A stretch of 5,530 nt of DNA from assembly GCA_023392115.1 (NCBI GenBank), contig JAEVZT010000553.1, forward strand, positions 1 through 5,530. The letters are read 5' to 3'. The position numbers and the translations under genes were made by a program. Below the pieces are notes generated by a model. It was given only the letters and a program-made list of their open reading frames with translations, had not been told where the DNA came from and did not search any database. Shown piece after piece: positions 1-5,530 of this stretch. The DNA comes from Chloroflexota bacterium. GTDB taxonomy: Bacteria > Chloroflexota > Anaerolineae > Aggregatilineales > Phototrophicaceae. Every line of letters starts with the position of its first letter. Positions within the stretch are counted from its first letter, which is position 1.

Positions 1-384
1 CACGAGGTCACGGTGACCACAAACCAAACCTCGCACAGCATCACGATTGAGCCGAAGGCAGGCGGATTTGGATCATCCGCGAACGGCGGCGAGTTGTTGT
101 TTCTGGCGCTGGCGACGTGCTACTGCAACGACATCTACCGGGAAGCGGCAAAGCGCGGCATGACTGTAAGGCGTGTTGAAGTCACCGTCAGCGGCGAGTT
201 CGACAGCGCGCCCGGCAGCGCGGCGGAAAATGTCACCTACGCGGCGCGCGTCGAAGCCGAAGCGAGCGAAGCCGAGATCGCCGAGTTGATGCGGCACACC
301 GACACCGTCGCCGAAATCCAGAACACGCTGCGCGGGGGCACGGCTGTCACGCTGCAATCCGTCCAAGCCGTGCCGGTAAAATAA
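1..384 (+). CDS. OsmC family protein, 5' end outside the window
   Basis: The frame is open from the first base and ends at TAA 382-384. A GTG at 13 could start a 123-residue product, but the codons before it (His-Glu-Val-Thr) continue the first beta strand expected of OsmC-like proteins and no ribosome binding site is visible, so the true start is probably upstream. The family signature is the segment GGELLFLALATCYCND, encoded around 85-132: a Gly-Glu-Leu-Leu turn leading into the central helix that carries the conserved cysteine. OsmC/Ohr proteins are small cytoplasmic dimers; characterised members reduce organic hydroperoxides with two cysteines. Here the cysteines are at codons 118-120 and 124-126 (a Cys-Tyr-Cys pair), and none occurs in the C-terminal half, where Ohr/OsmC peroxidases carry the second one. 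The family call is firm, but peroxidase activity is doubtful. The next gene follows after 46 bases and may share its transcript. Confidence 0.88.
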   Translation, partial: HEVTVTTNQTSHSITIEPKAGGFGSSANGGELLFLALATCYCNDIYREAAKRGMTVRRVEVTVSGEFDSAPGSAAENVTYAARVEAEASEAEIAELMRHTDTVAEIQNTLRGGTAVTLQSVQAVPVK

Positions 385-430
385 CGCTTGCGGATCGAAC
401 GATATAACATACTTACGAAGGAAGGCTGTT

Positions 431-1273
431 ATGACCGCTGATCAACCTATTCGCAGAGTCGTCGTCACCGGGGGCAGCGGCAAAGCCGGACGCGCCGTTG
501 TCGCCCACCTGCTAGAGCAGGGCTATGATGTGCTCAATGCCGATCTTGTGCCGCCGATGGACAAGAACGCCCCTTTCCTTCGCGTGGATGTGACCGATCT
601 CGGGCAGGTGGTTGAAGTTCTGCACGGCGCGGATGCCGTCGTCCATCTCGCGGCGATCCCCGCGCCCGGTCTGCTGACCGAACAGAAGACGTTTGAGATC
701 AACACCAACAGCACCTACAACGTCTTTTCCGCCGCGGCGCTGCTCCGGTTGAAGCGCGTCGTGTGGGCATCCAGCGAGACGACGCTTGGTCTGCCGTTCG
801 ACGATCCCGTACCCCAATACGCGCCGATCGACGAGGAACATCCCCTCTACCCGCAGTCATCCTACGCGCTGTCAAAAGTCGTCGGCGAGCAAATGGCGGC
901 GCATTTCAGCCGTTGGAGCGGCATTCCGTTCATCGGCTTGCGTTTTTCGAACATTATGGAGCCGCACGACTACGACCGCTTTCCCACATTCCAGAGCGAT
1001 GCGCGGCTGCGGAAATGGAATCTGTGGAGCTACGTCGACGCGCGCGATGTCGCTCAGAGCTGCCGTTTGAGCCTTGAGGCGGATGTCACAGGGGCACACG
1101 CGATGATCATCGCGTCGGCGGACACAGTCATGGAGCGTGCGAACGCCGACCTGATGGCAGAAGTCTTCCCCGGCGTCCCGCTCAAGCCGGAGACTGGCGA
1201 TCATGATACGCTGCTGGCAGTCGACAAGGCACGCCGCTTGATCGGCTATGCGCCGGGACGCTGGTGGAGATAA
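431..1273 (+). CDS. NAD(P)-dependent epimerase/dehydratase-like oxidoreductase (extended SDR)
   Basis: This 280-residue cytoplasmic enzyme starts at ATG 431 behind a strong purine-rich ribosome binding site, GAAGGAAGG at 417-425, five bases upstream. The N-terminus is a Rossmann fold with the nucleotide-binding motif TGGSGKAG (residues 13-20). Asp38, at the end of the second strand, favours NAD over NADP. Asp53-Val-Thr-Asp56 and HLAA (72-75) match further cofactor contacts. The catalytic set is present: Ser114/Ser115 in ASSE, and YALSK with Tyr145 and Lys149. The length and the YVDARDVAQ segment near residue 201 are typical of extended SDRs acting on nucleotide sugars or sugar acids, such as UDP-glucose 4-epimerase-like or uronate dehydrogenase-like enzymes. 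The substrate cannot be read from the sequence. Neighbours do not point to a sugar pathway. The gene looks intact, with codon usage like the surrounding genes. Confidence 0.9.
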   Translation: MTADQPIRRVVVTGGSGKAGRAVVAHLLEQGYDVLNADLVPPMDKNAPFLRVDVTDLGQVVEVLHGADAVVHLAAIPAPGLLTEQKTFEINTNSTYNVFSAAALLRLKRVVWASSETTLGLPFDDPVPQYAPIDEEHPLYPQSSYALSKVVGEQMAAHFSRWSGIPFIGLRFSNIMEPHDYDRFPTFQSDARLRKWNLWSYVDARDVAQSCRLSLEADVTGAHAMIIASADTVMERANADLMAEVFPGVPLKPETGDHDTLLAVDKARRLIGYAPGRWWR

Positions 1274-1329
1274 GCGCGAAAGGCTAGTGCCGCGTACGCC
1301 GCACCGAAAACTGAGAGTGTTTTTCTGCC

Positions 1330-1338
1330 CACCTCTGA
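1330..1338 (+). promoter_or_regulatory. Candidate anti-Shine-Dalgarno segment for the downstream regulator gene
   Basis: CACCTCTGA at 1330-1338 is the exact reverse complement of TCAGAGGTG at 1473-1481, which contains the ribosome binding site of the gene starting at 1489. If both lie on one transcript they could form a 9-bp helix closing a 134-base loop and hide the ribosome binding site. The complementarity is seen directly; regulation is inference. The rest of 1274-1488 contains A/T-rich patches (for example TATAAA at 1403-1408) but no well-spaced promoter. Confidence 0.25.
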
Positions 1339-1474
1339 CTGCCACACATGCGGCGAGAATCGTCCATTTGTTCGATCCGGCGCGCCTCTAATCGTGGTAA
1401 GCTATAAAGATAACGTTGGGTCTTAACCGATGACAGCGGGCGATAAAACGCCTTGACGCTGCTACCGGGTGATC

Positions 1475-1481
1475 AGAGGTG
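1475..1481 (+). promoter_or_regulatory. Ribosome binding site that fixes the regulator start at 1489
   Basis: AGAGGTG lies seven bases before ATG 1489. The frame is also open to a TTG at 1453, which would add 12 residues, but no comparable purine-rich site precedes that codon, and the extra residues precede the usual start of this protein type. I therefore prefer ATG 1489. Confidence 0.7.
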
Positions 1482-1488
1482 TGTTCGT

Positions 1489-3936
1489 ATGCGGAACGCC
1501 GGGCTGGAGAACCCTGTGGGATTCGTGCGTGAGATTTCGAACTTGCCGGTGCCGACAACACCGTTCATCAACCGCGCCGGGGAACTGAGCGCGATCGCCG
1601 CCGTCCTGCGCGATCCGACCTGCCGCCTGCTGACGCTCGTCGGCGCGGGCGGCGTGGGCAAAACGCGCTTAGCGCTGGAAGCGGCAGTCGATGCCTCGCC
1701 GCGTTTCCGCGATGGCGTCTACTTTGTGCCGCTGCAAGACATTTCGACGCCCGCTTACTTGCCCGGTTCGGTTGCCGAGGCGCTGCGCTTTCCGATCTAC
1801 GAGGCGGGCGACCCGAAACAGCAGCTCATCAATTATTTGCGCGACAAGCAGCTCCTGCTGCTGGCGGATAACTTCGAGCATGTCCTCGACGGCGCAACTC
1901 TGATTGGCGACATTCTGGCGAACGCGCCGGGTGTGCAAATTCTCGCCACGTCGCGCGAAGCCCTCAACTTGCAGGAAGAATGGATTCACCCGGTCGAAGG
2001 CATGACATACCCGGCGTCGATCGAGGAGCTTCAACGCGACGAACGCGCTGTCGAAGACTACAGCGCGATTCAGCTTTTCGCGCAGACGGCACGTCGACAA
2101 CGGGCGGATTTCTCACTGATTGAGGAACTCGACGGCGTAATCGCCATCTGCAACCTCGTCGAGGGCATTCCGCTGGCGCTTGAACTCGCCGCCGGCTGGG
2201 TGCGCGCGTTCTCGTGCCGCGAAATTGCGCAGGAGATTGAGCGCAACCTCGACTTTCTGGAAACGCCCGCGCGCAACGTTCCCAGCCGTCACCGCAGCAT
2301 GCGCGTCGTCCTCGAGCAAACGTGGAGCGCGCTGACGGCGGCGGAGCAGGACGTGTTCAAGCGTTTGTCGGTCTTTCGCGGTGGGCTGACTCGGGCGGCG
2401 GCGGAAGCTGTCGCCGGTGCATCGCCGCGCCTGCTGACCGCGCTCGTGAGCAAGTCGCTGCTGCGCCACACGCGCAATGAGCATTACGACCTGCACGAAC
2501 TACTGCGCCAGTTCGGCGCTGAGCAATTAGCCTTGACGCTCGAAGAACAGCACGACGCCGCGCGCCGGCACTGCGCTTTCTACATGGACCTCTTGCGCCA
2601 GCGCTGGGCGCGGCTCGGCGGAAGCGAGCAGAAGCGCAGCCTTGAGGAGATCGAAGCCGAAATCGACAACATCCGCCTCGCGTGGCGTTGGGCAGCCGAT
2701 CACAGCCAGACGGCGCTGCTCGACGGCGCGCTTGACAGCCTATGGTTCTTCTACGATACGCGAAGCTGGTATCAGGAAGGGGAACGGGCTTTCGCTCACG
2801 CGGCTGCCGCGCTCGGCATCGACACGCCGCCGGAACAGCACACGGTCTTGTTGGGCAGGGTGATCGCGCGGCAGGCATCGATGCTCTACAGTCTGAACCA
2901 ACCGCAGCGGGCGCTCGAGCTCTTGCAGCACAGCCTCGAAATTTTCGAGCGTCACGGCGAGCGGTTCGCGGCTGCGTTCTCGTTGTGCCGGTTGGGCGAA
3001 GTCGAGCAGCGTTTAGGACTTCCCGACACTGAGGCGCATTTCCGCGAAGCGCGCGCGTTGTATGTGGAGATGGGCGACCGCTGGTGGGCAGCATTCTGCA
3101 CCTACTGGGTAAGCCACTATGCAAAGCGGGAAAGCGGCGAGGATGCCGTGCAAATGCTGCTCGAATGCCTCGCCGCCTACGAAGAGATGGGGAACACGTG
3201 GGGCTTGTGCCTGACCTACGAGTCGCTTGCATGGCACGCTGCTGACGCGGGCGATAACGAACACGCCAAGGAGTACGGGCGGCGCTCGCTCATGTACTGC
3301 GACGATATCCGGCTCATATGGGGCAAGGTGCTGGTGCTGACGTGCATGGGATTGGCGCATTTCGGCTTCGGCGAATATGACGAAGCGCTTGAGTGTTTGC
3401 GCCGCGCTCTGCGGTTAGGTGTTGAAAACCAGCTTTATCCGTATCTGCTGACGACGCTCGTCATTCGCGCGCGGCTGATGCGGCGCGCCGGACGGATCGA
3501 TCAGGCGGTTGAATGCCTATCGCTTGTGCTGCATCACCCGATGAACTGGGAAGTGCGGCTAGAAGCCAAGGGGCTGCTTGACAAGTGCCGCAGCAGCGAT
3601 CCGGCGATCTACGACGCTGCCGTTGCGCGCGGACAGCAGCAGGAACTCGTCACCTACGTGACGACGATGCTCCAACAGTGGGATGATGATCTGGCACAAC
3701 TGCTGCCGCTGCTTCAGGCAAACACGCCCGCCGGGGATCACGACTCGCTCAGCGAACGGGAACTTGAGATCCTGCGCTTAGTCGCCGATGGGCGTTCGAA
3801 CCGCGAGATCGCCGACGAACTGGTGCTGTCGGTCGGCACGGTCAAATGGTATCTCAACCAGATCTACTCGAAGCTGCGCGTCAACAGCCGGACACAGGCG
3901 GTCGCGCGGGCGCGGGAGTTGGCTTTGCTCTCCTGA
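1489..3936 (+). CDS. LuxR-family transcriptional regulator with STAND ATPase and TPR domains (LAL-like)
   Basis: An 815-residue product from ATG 1489 (827 if TTG 1453 is used). It opens with the linker [15 protein letters not shown] common to this group, then an NB-ARC-like ATPase: Walker A GAGGVGKT (52-59, Lys58), Walker B region LLLADNFEH (about 123-131, Asp127), ATSRE (153-157) and a GxP motif in GIPLALELA (226-234). A winged-helix segment follows (about 265-350). Residues about 370-690 are helical and fit several TPR-like repeats, for example around [13 protein letters not shown]. The C-terminus (about 754-813) is a GerE/LuxR helix-turn-helix with [14 protein letters not shown] and [15 protein letters not shown]. 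Such proteins are thought to bind a ligand or partner through the repeat region, exchange ADP for ATP, oligomerise and activate transcription, as MalT does. The inducer and targets are unknown here. No receiver domain is present. The gene is intact. Confidence 0.93.
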   Translation: MRNAGLENPVGFVREISNLPVPTTPFINRAGELSAIAAVLRDPTCRLLTLVGAGGVGKTRLALEAAVDASPRFRDGVYFVPLQDISTPAYLPGSVAEALRFPIYEAGDPKQQLINYLRDKQLLLLADNFEHVLDGATLIGDILANAPGVQILATSREALNLQEEWIHPVEGMTYPASIEELQRDERAVEDYSAIQLFAQTARRQRADFSLIEELDGVIAICNLVEGIPLALELAAGWVRAFSCREIAQEIERNLDFLETPARNVPSRHRSMRVVLEQTWSALTAAEQDVFKRLSVFRGGLTRAAAEAVAGASPRLLTALVSKSLLRHTRNEHYDLHELLRQFGAEQLALTLEEQHDAARRHCAFYMDLLRQRWARLGGSEQKRSLEEIEAEIDNIRLAWRWAADHSQTALLDGALDSLWFFYDTRSWYQEGERAFAHAAAALGIDTPPEQHTVLLGRVIARQASMLYSLNQPQRALELLQHSLEIFERHGERFAAAFSLCRLGEVEQRLGLPDTEAHFREARALYVEMGDRWWAAFCTYWVSHYAKRESGEDAVQMLLECLAAYEEMGNTWGLCLTYESLAWHAADAGDNEHAKEYGRRSLMYCDDIRLIWGKVLVLTCMGLAHFGFGEYDEALECLRRALRLGVENQLYPYLLTTLVIRARLMRRAGRIDQAVECLSLVLHHPMNWEVRLEAKGLLDKCRSSDPAIYDAAVARGQQQELVTYVTTMLQQWDDDLAQLLPLLQANTPAGDHDSLSERELEILRLVADGRSNREIADELVLSVGTVKWYLNQIYSKLRVNSRTQAVARARELALLS

Positions 3937-3951
3937 GAATTCCAACCGTAA

Positions 3952-3971
3952 CACCTAACTTTGGATAGGTG
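3952..3971 (+). repeat. Short inverted repeat after the regulator gene
   Basis: CACCTA at 3952-3957 and TAGGTG at 3966-3971 form a perfect 6-bp stem with an 8-base loop, 15 bases after the regulator stop codon. No T-run follows, so it is not a convincing intrinsic terminator. Its AGGTG arm is repeated at 3979-3983 and its CACCT arm at 4038-4042, both inside the next structure, so alternative pairings are possible. Confidence 0.4.
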
Positions 3972-3972
3972 C

Positions 3973-4049
3973 GCGGGCAGGTGGGTTGCTCATACAGTAG
4001 GGATGATGATGAGCAACAAGGAGCAAGCACATGTTTCCACCTGCCTCGC
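3973..4049 (+). promoter_or_regulatory. Bipartite hairpin leader looping out the ribosome binding site and start codon
   Basis: The inner stem pairs GTTGCTCAT (3985-3993) with ATGAGCAAC (4009-4017) around a 15-base loop. The outer stem pairs the directly adjoining GGCAGGTGG (3976-3984) with CCACCTGCC (4037-4045). It can extend by three pairs (3973-3975 with 4047-4049) past one unpaired T at 4046. The 5' arm is thus continuous over 18 bases, while the 3' arms are separated by 19 bases (4018-4036) that contain the AAGGAG ribosome binding site (4018-4023) and the ATG at 4031. The pairing is read directly from the bases. A role as a cis-acting translational element, or as a DNA operator, is inferred. 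No clear promoter was found upstream. Confidence 0.55.
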
Positions 4050-4264
4050 CCTTCACGGAACGGACGCGGATTGAGAATGAACAGCGGGAGTTTGACCGGA
4101 AACTTGAGCAGTATGCACTGCTTGACCAAGCCGGGGAGGACACCAGCCTGATCCGCCGCGCCTACAGGTGGATGGTCTGCCGCTTGCAGTCGCGCCCTGC
4201 TGTCGCGCCGCAGTCACGATCGGCGGTGCTGCCGACTGACCCGTGCGCCGAAAGCTTCAGCTAA
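4031..4264 (+). CDS. Small protein of unknown function (77 residues)
   Basis: ATG 4031 follows AAGGAG (4018-4023) with a seven-base spacer, the best ribosome binding site in the window, and the frame ends at TAA 4262-4264. An intrinsic terminator begins 29 bases later, so the gene has a clear 3' boundary. I do not recognise the protein. It has no signal peptide or membrane segment. Residues about 9-33 (TERTRIENEQREFDRKLEQY and onward) are highly charged and fit an amphipathic helix. A second basic stretch with an Ile-Arg-Arg-Ala-Tyr-Arg-Trp core follows at about 41-53. The tail after residue 55 is rich in Pro, Ser and Ala and is probably disordered. Two cysteines (Cys50 and Cys72) do not form a CxxC metal motif. 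The start codon sits inside the structured leader, so the first five codons also form part of the outer stem. Being short and unrecognised, it could be lineage-specific. Confidence 0.65.
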   Translation: MFPPASPFTERTRIENEQREFDRKLEQYALLDQAGEDTSLIRRAYRWMVCRLQSRPAVAPQSRSAVLPTDPCAESFS

Positions 4265-4293
4265 TCGGCTGACCGTCCTTTAGCCCACAACCA

Positions 4294-4320
4294 CCCCTCT
4301 GCCGACAGAGGGGTTTTTTT
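4294..4320 (+). terminator. Rho-independent terminator of the small gene
   Basis: CCCCTCTG (4294-4301) and CAGAGGGG (4306-4313) form a perfect 8-bp GC-rich stem around the tetraloop CCGA. Seven T residues follow at 4314-4320; A4293 can also pair with the first T. It ends transcription from the 4031-4264 gene and separates it from the next transcription unit. Confidence 0.93.
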
Positions 4321-4348
4321 ATCCCCCCAATCACCAACTATTTCCGCC

Positions 4349-4384
4349 TGAATTTCGTGAATTTTCAGTTTGTCTCACGGGAAA
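4349..4384 (+). repeat. Direct and inverted repeats upstream of the secreted-protein promoter
   Basis: TGAATTT occurs twice with a 9-base period (4349-4355 and 4358-4364). Overlapping it is an imperfect dyad: TTTCGTGA (4353-4360) against TCAC plus GAAA (4375-4378 and 4381-4384), with two extra G residues in the second arm. It lies about 40 bases before the candidate -35 box, where an operator or activator site would be plausible. The repeats are short, so they could be chance. Confidence 0.2.
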
Positions 4385-4421
4385 ACAGGGTAAGAGTGTA
4401 AGAACCTTCATGCTCTACTCA

Positions 4422-4450
4422 TTGCCGCTTCTGTTTTCCTCAGCTACACT
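4422..4450 (+). promoter_or_regulatory. Sigma70-type promoter candidate for the secreted SH3b protein gene
   Basis: TTGCCG (4422-4427) and TACACT (4445-4450) each match four of six consensus bases of the -35 and -10 boxes, with the optimal 17-base spacing. Transcription would start near 4457, giving a leader of about 26 bases before ATG 4483. A terminator upstream at 4294-4320 makes a separate promoter here expected. Confidence 0.5.
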
Positions 4451-4482
4451 TGGATTAAGGTTTCAATTAAGAAGACACGATC

Positions 4483-5530
4483 ATGAAGCTGCTCAGTTTA
4501 TCACTCTGTCTCTTCATCGCGCTCCTGCTGATAGGCACACGCACTCCTGCTCTGTCTCAAACCGACAGCTGCCCCGACCTCATTGAGACGGCGCTTGATT
4601 TGACGTCGATGGTTTGCAGTGCGACCGACACGAACGAGGCGTGCTACGGACACGCCCGGTTGGAAGCGCAAGCGCAGCCGGAATTCGCGCCGGTGCGGTT
4701 TAGCGAGGCGGGCGACCGCGTCACGCTGACCGCCCTACGCTCGCTACGTTTGAGCGCGCTCGACATTGCCAACCGTCTGTGGGGCGTCGCGCTGATGAAG
4801 GTTGACGCGCACCAGCCTTTGCAGGCGTCACCCGCGCCCGTAACGCTGCTTTTGTTCGGGGATGTCGAGGTCGAAAACCGGGTTGATCTGAACAGCGAAG
4901 TGTCGGTCACACCTGCTTCCCGGCGCAACGTCAACCTGCGTTTCGCGCCTTCGACCGATGCTTACGTCCTCGGCACGCTGCGTCGCGGCGAGACGGCTGT
5001 CGCCCGAGGGCGGAACGCCGCCGGGTCGTGGCTGTATGTCGAGCAGCCGGAAACGGAACTGCGGGGCTGGGTTTCTGCCGGCGCAGTTCGCGCTGAAGGG
5101 GATACCGACGAACTGACGGTGGTCAGCCCGTCGACGGCGCATTTCGGCGCGATGCAAGCCTTCTACCTGCGTACAGGCGAGTCTGCCTCGTCGAGCTGCG
5201 CCGAATTCCCGGACAGCGGTCTGCTCATTCAGACGCCCGAGGGCATCGCCGAAGTCAGCCTGTGGATCAACGAAGTGAAAGTTTCGCTCGGCTCGACAGC
5301 CTTCGTGCAGGCAGCGCCGAACCGCGACATGACGATTACGATGCTTGAAGGGCATGCCGACGTTGAGGCGTTCGGCGTCAGTCAAACCGCGCTCATTGGC
5401 GAGCAGATCAGCGTGCCGCTGAACGAGCAGGGGCTGGCTTCAGGTGTGCCGCAGTCAGCCGTTCCGCTCGACGTTGACAAGGTACAGCCGCTGCCAGTTT
5501 CACTGCTGGAGCGTGAGGTTGAAATCCCCG
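4483..5530 (+). CDS. Secreted protein with SH3b domain and FecR-like segment, 3' end outside the window
   Basis: The frame runs from ATG 4483 without a stop to the last base (349 codons seen). Only a weak purine stretch, AAGAAG at 4469-4474, precedes it. The N-terminus is a clear signal peptide: Lys2, a hydrophobic core (about residues 3-18), and a likely Sec cleavage after Ala-Leu-Ser at residue 25. There is no lipobox at that point. Residues about 27-135 form a block I associate with Anaerolineae surface proteins, with Cys30, Cys45 and Cys54 and the segment LWGVALMKV (99-107). Residues about 147-203 are a bacterial SH3 (SH3_3) domain: NVNLRFAPSTDAYVLGTLRRG leads to GSWLYVE and GWVSAGAV. Residues about 245-315 (Leu-Gly-Ser-Thr at 269-272, LEGHADVEAFGV at 288-299) resemble the beta-helical core of FecR-like domains. 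Cys239 could pair with an N-terminal cysteine. It probably acts outside the cytoplasmic membrane as a binding or scaffold protein; its ligand is unknown. Confidence 0.85.
   Translation, partial: MKLLSLSLCLFIALLLIGTRTPALSQTDSCPDLIETALDLTSMVCSATDTNEACYGHARLEAQAQPEFAPVRFSEAGDRVTLTALRSLRLSALDIANRLWGVALMKVDAHQPLQASPAPVTLLLFGDVEVENRVDLNSEVSVTPASRRNVNLRFAPSTDAYVLGTLRRGETAVARGRNAAGSWLYVEQPETELRGWVSAGAVRAEGDTDELTVVSPSTAHFGAMQAFYLRTGESASSSCAEFPDSGLLIQTPEGIAEVSLWINEVKVSLGSTAFVQAAPNRDMTITMLEGHADVEAFGVSQTALIGEQISVPLNEQGLASGVPQSAVPLDVDKVQPLPVSLLEREVEIP

Noticed and set aside
388..408. TTGCGG and TATAAC as a promoter before the epimerase-like gene
   Set aside because: The spacing is only 9 bases, so the two boxes cannot work together. 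TATAAC alone is not enough.
1287..1324. Imperfect palindrome GTGC...GCAC (1287-1304) followed by a T-rich patch at 1320-1324, as a terminator of the epimerase-like gene
   Set aside because: The stem has a C-C mismatch and a loop too small to close fully, and the five T residues lie 15 bases away, so it does not make a credible intrinsic terminator.
1403..1408. TATAAA as a -10 box for the regulator gene
   Set aside because: No -35-like sequence lies 16-18 bases upstream; that stretch is GC-rich (GGCGCGCC).
2357..3232. Long open frame (291 codons) on the - strand inside the regulator gene
   Set aside because: Its product is Arg/Ala/Pro-rich with no recognisable motif, and it lies opposite a well-supported ATPase/TPR gene; it is a GC-rich antisense shadow.
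3951..4049. Integron attC recombination site or transposon-end hairpin in the structured leader
   Set aside because: ACCTAAC at 3953-3959 fits one core pattern, but no matching GTTRRRY core is placed correctly, and there is no integrase, transposase or target duplication nearby.
4003..4074. A 23-codon frame starting ATGATGATG inside the leader of the small gene
   Set aside because: AGGG directly abuts the ATG with no spacer, the frame overlaps the better-supported gene at 4031, and the bases are better explained by the inverted repeat. A leader peptide is not excluded.
3881..4143. - strand open frames spanning the end of the regulator and the small gene
   Set aside because: They cross the structured leader and lie opposite two + strand genes with better start signals; no recognisable protein motif.
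4406..4488. CTTCATG (4406-4412) complementary to CATGAAG (4482-4488) at the start codon of the secreted protein gene
   Set aside because: The upstream copy lies before the likely promoter at 4422-4450 and would not be in the transcript; seven bases is within chance expectation.
4644..5385. Two overlapping - strand open frames (4644-4934 and 4828-5385)
   Set aside because: They lie opposite the signal-peptide/SH3b gene, whose + frame has clear domain motifs. The - strand products are basic, low-complexity and without recognisable domains.

Overview
The window looks like chromosomal DNA from a GC-rich, free-living bacterium, most probably Chloroflexota (Anaerolineae-like). The evidence is family-level recognition, not a database search: a large ATPase/TPR/LuxR-type regulator of the form abundant in that phylum, and a secreted SH3b protein whose N-terminal and C-terminal blocks resemble proteins I associate with Anaerolineae. 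I see no tRNA, rRNA, CRISPR array, insertion sequence or phage gene. All genes that can be supported are on the + strand.

Layout: (1) 1-384 is the 3' part of an OsmC-family gene whose start lies before the window. (2) 431-1273 encodes an extended short-chain dehydrogenase/NAD-dependent epimerase-like enzyme with a good ribosome binding site, 46 bases after the OsmC stop and possibly co-transcribed with it. (3) 1274-1488 is an intergenic leader with no convincing promoter; it contains a 9-base anti-Shine-Dalgarno sequence for the next gene. (4) 1489-3936 encodes an 815-residue STAND ATPase with a TPR region and a C-terminal LuxR-type DNA-binding domain. (5) 3937-4320 holds a small unit: an unusually structured leader, a 77-codon gene of unknown function with a strong ribosome binding site, and a textbook intrinsic terminator. 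(6) 4321-4482 is an intergenic region with a good sigma70-like promoter candidate. (7) 4483 to the window end is a secreted protein with a signal peptide, an SH3b domain and a FecR-like segment; it is open to the last base and so is truncated by the window.

The genes do not form an obvious pathway. The first two may be a housekeeping or stress pair, the third is a signal-responsive transcription factor with no visible target, and the last is an envelope protein with its own promoter.

The most interesting signal is the leader of the 77-codon gene. A continuous 18-base arm (3976-3993) is perfectly complementary to two separate 9-base arms (4009-4017 and 4037-4045). The 19 bases looped out between those arms carry the Shine-Dalgarno sequence and the AUG. 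Duplicated short segments nearby offer competing pairings, so this is a candidate cis-acting translational control element. Its function is inference.
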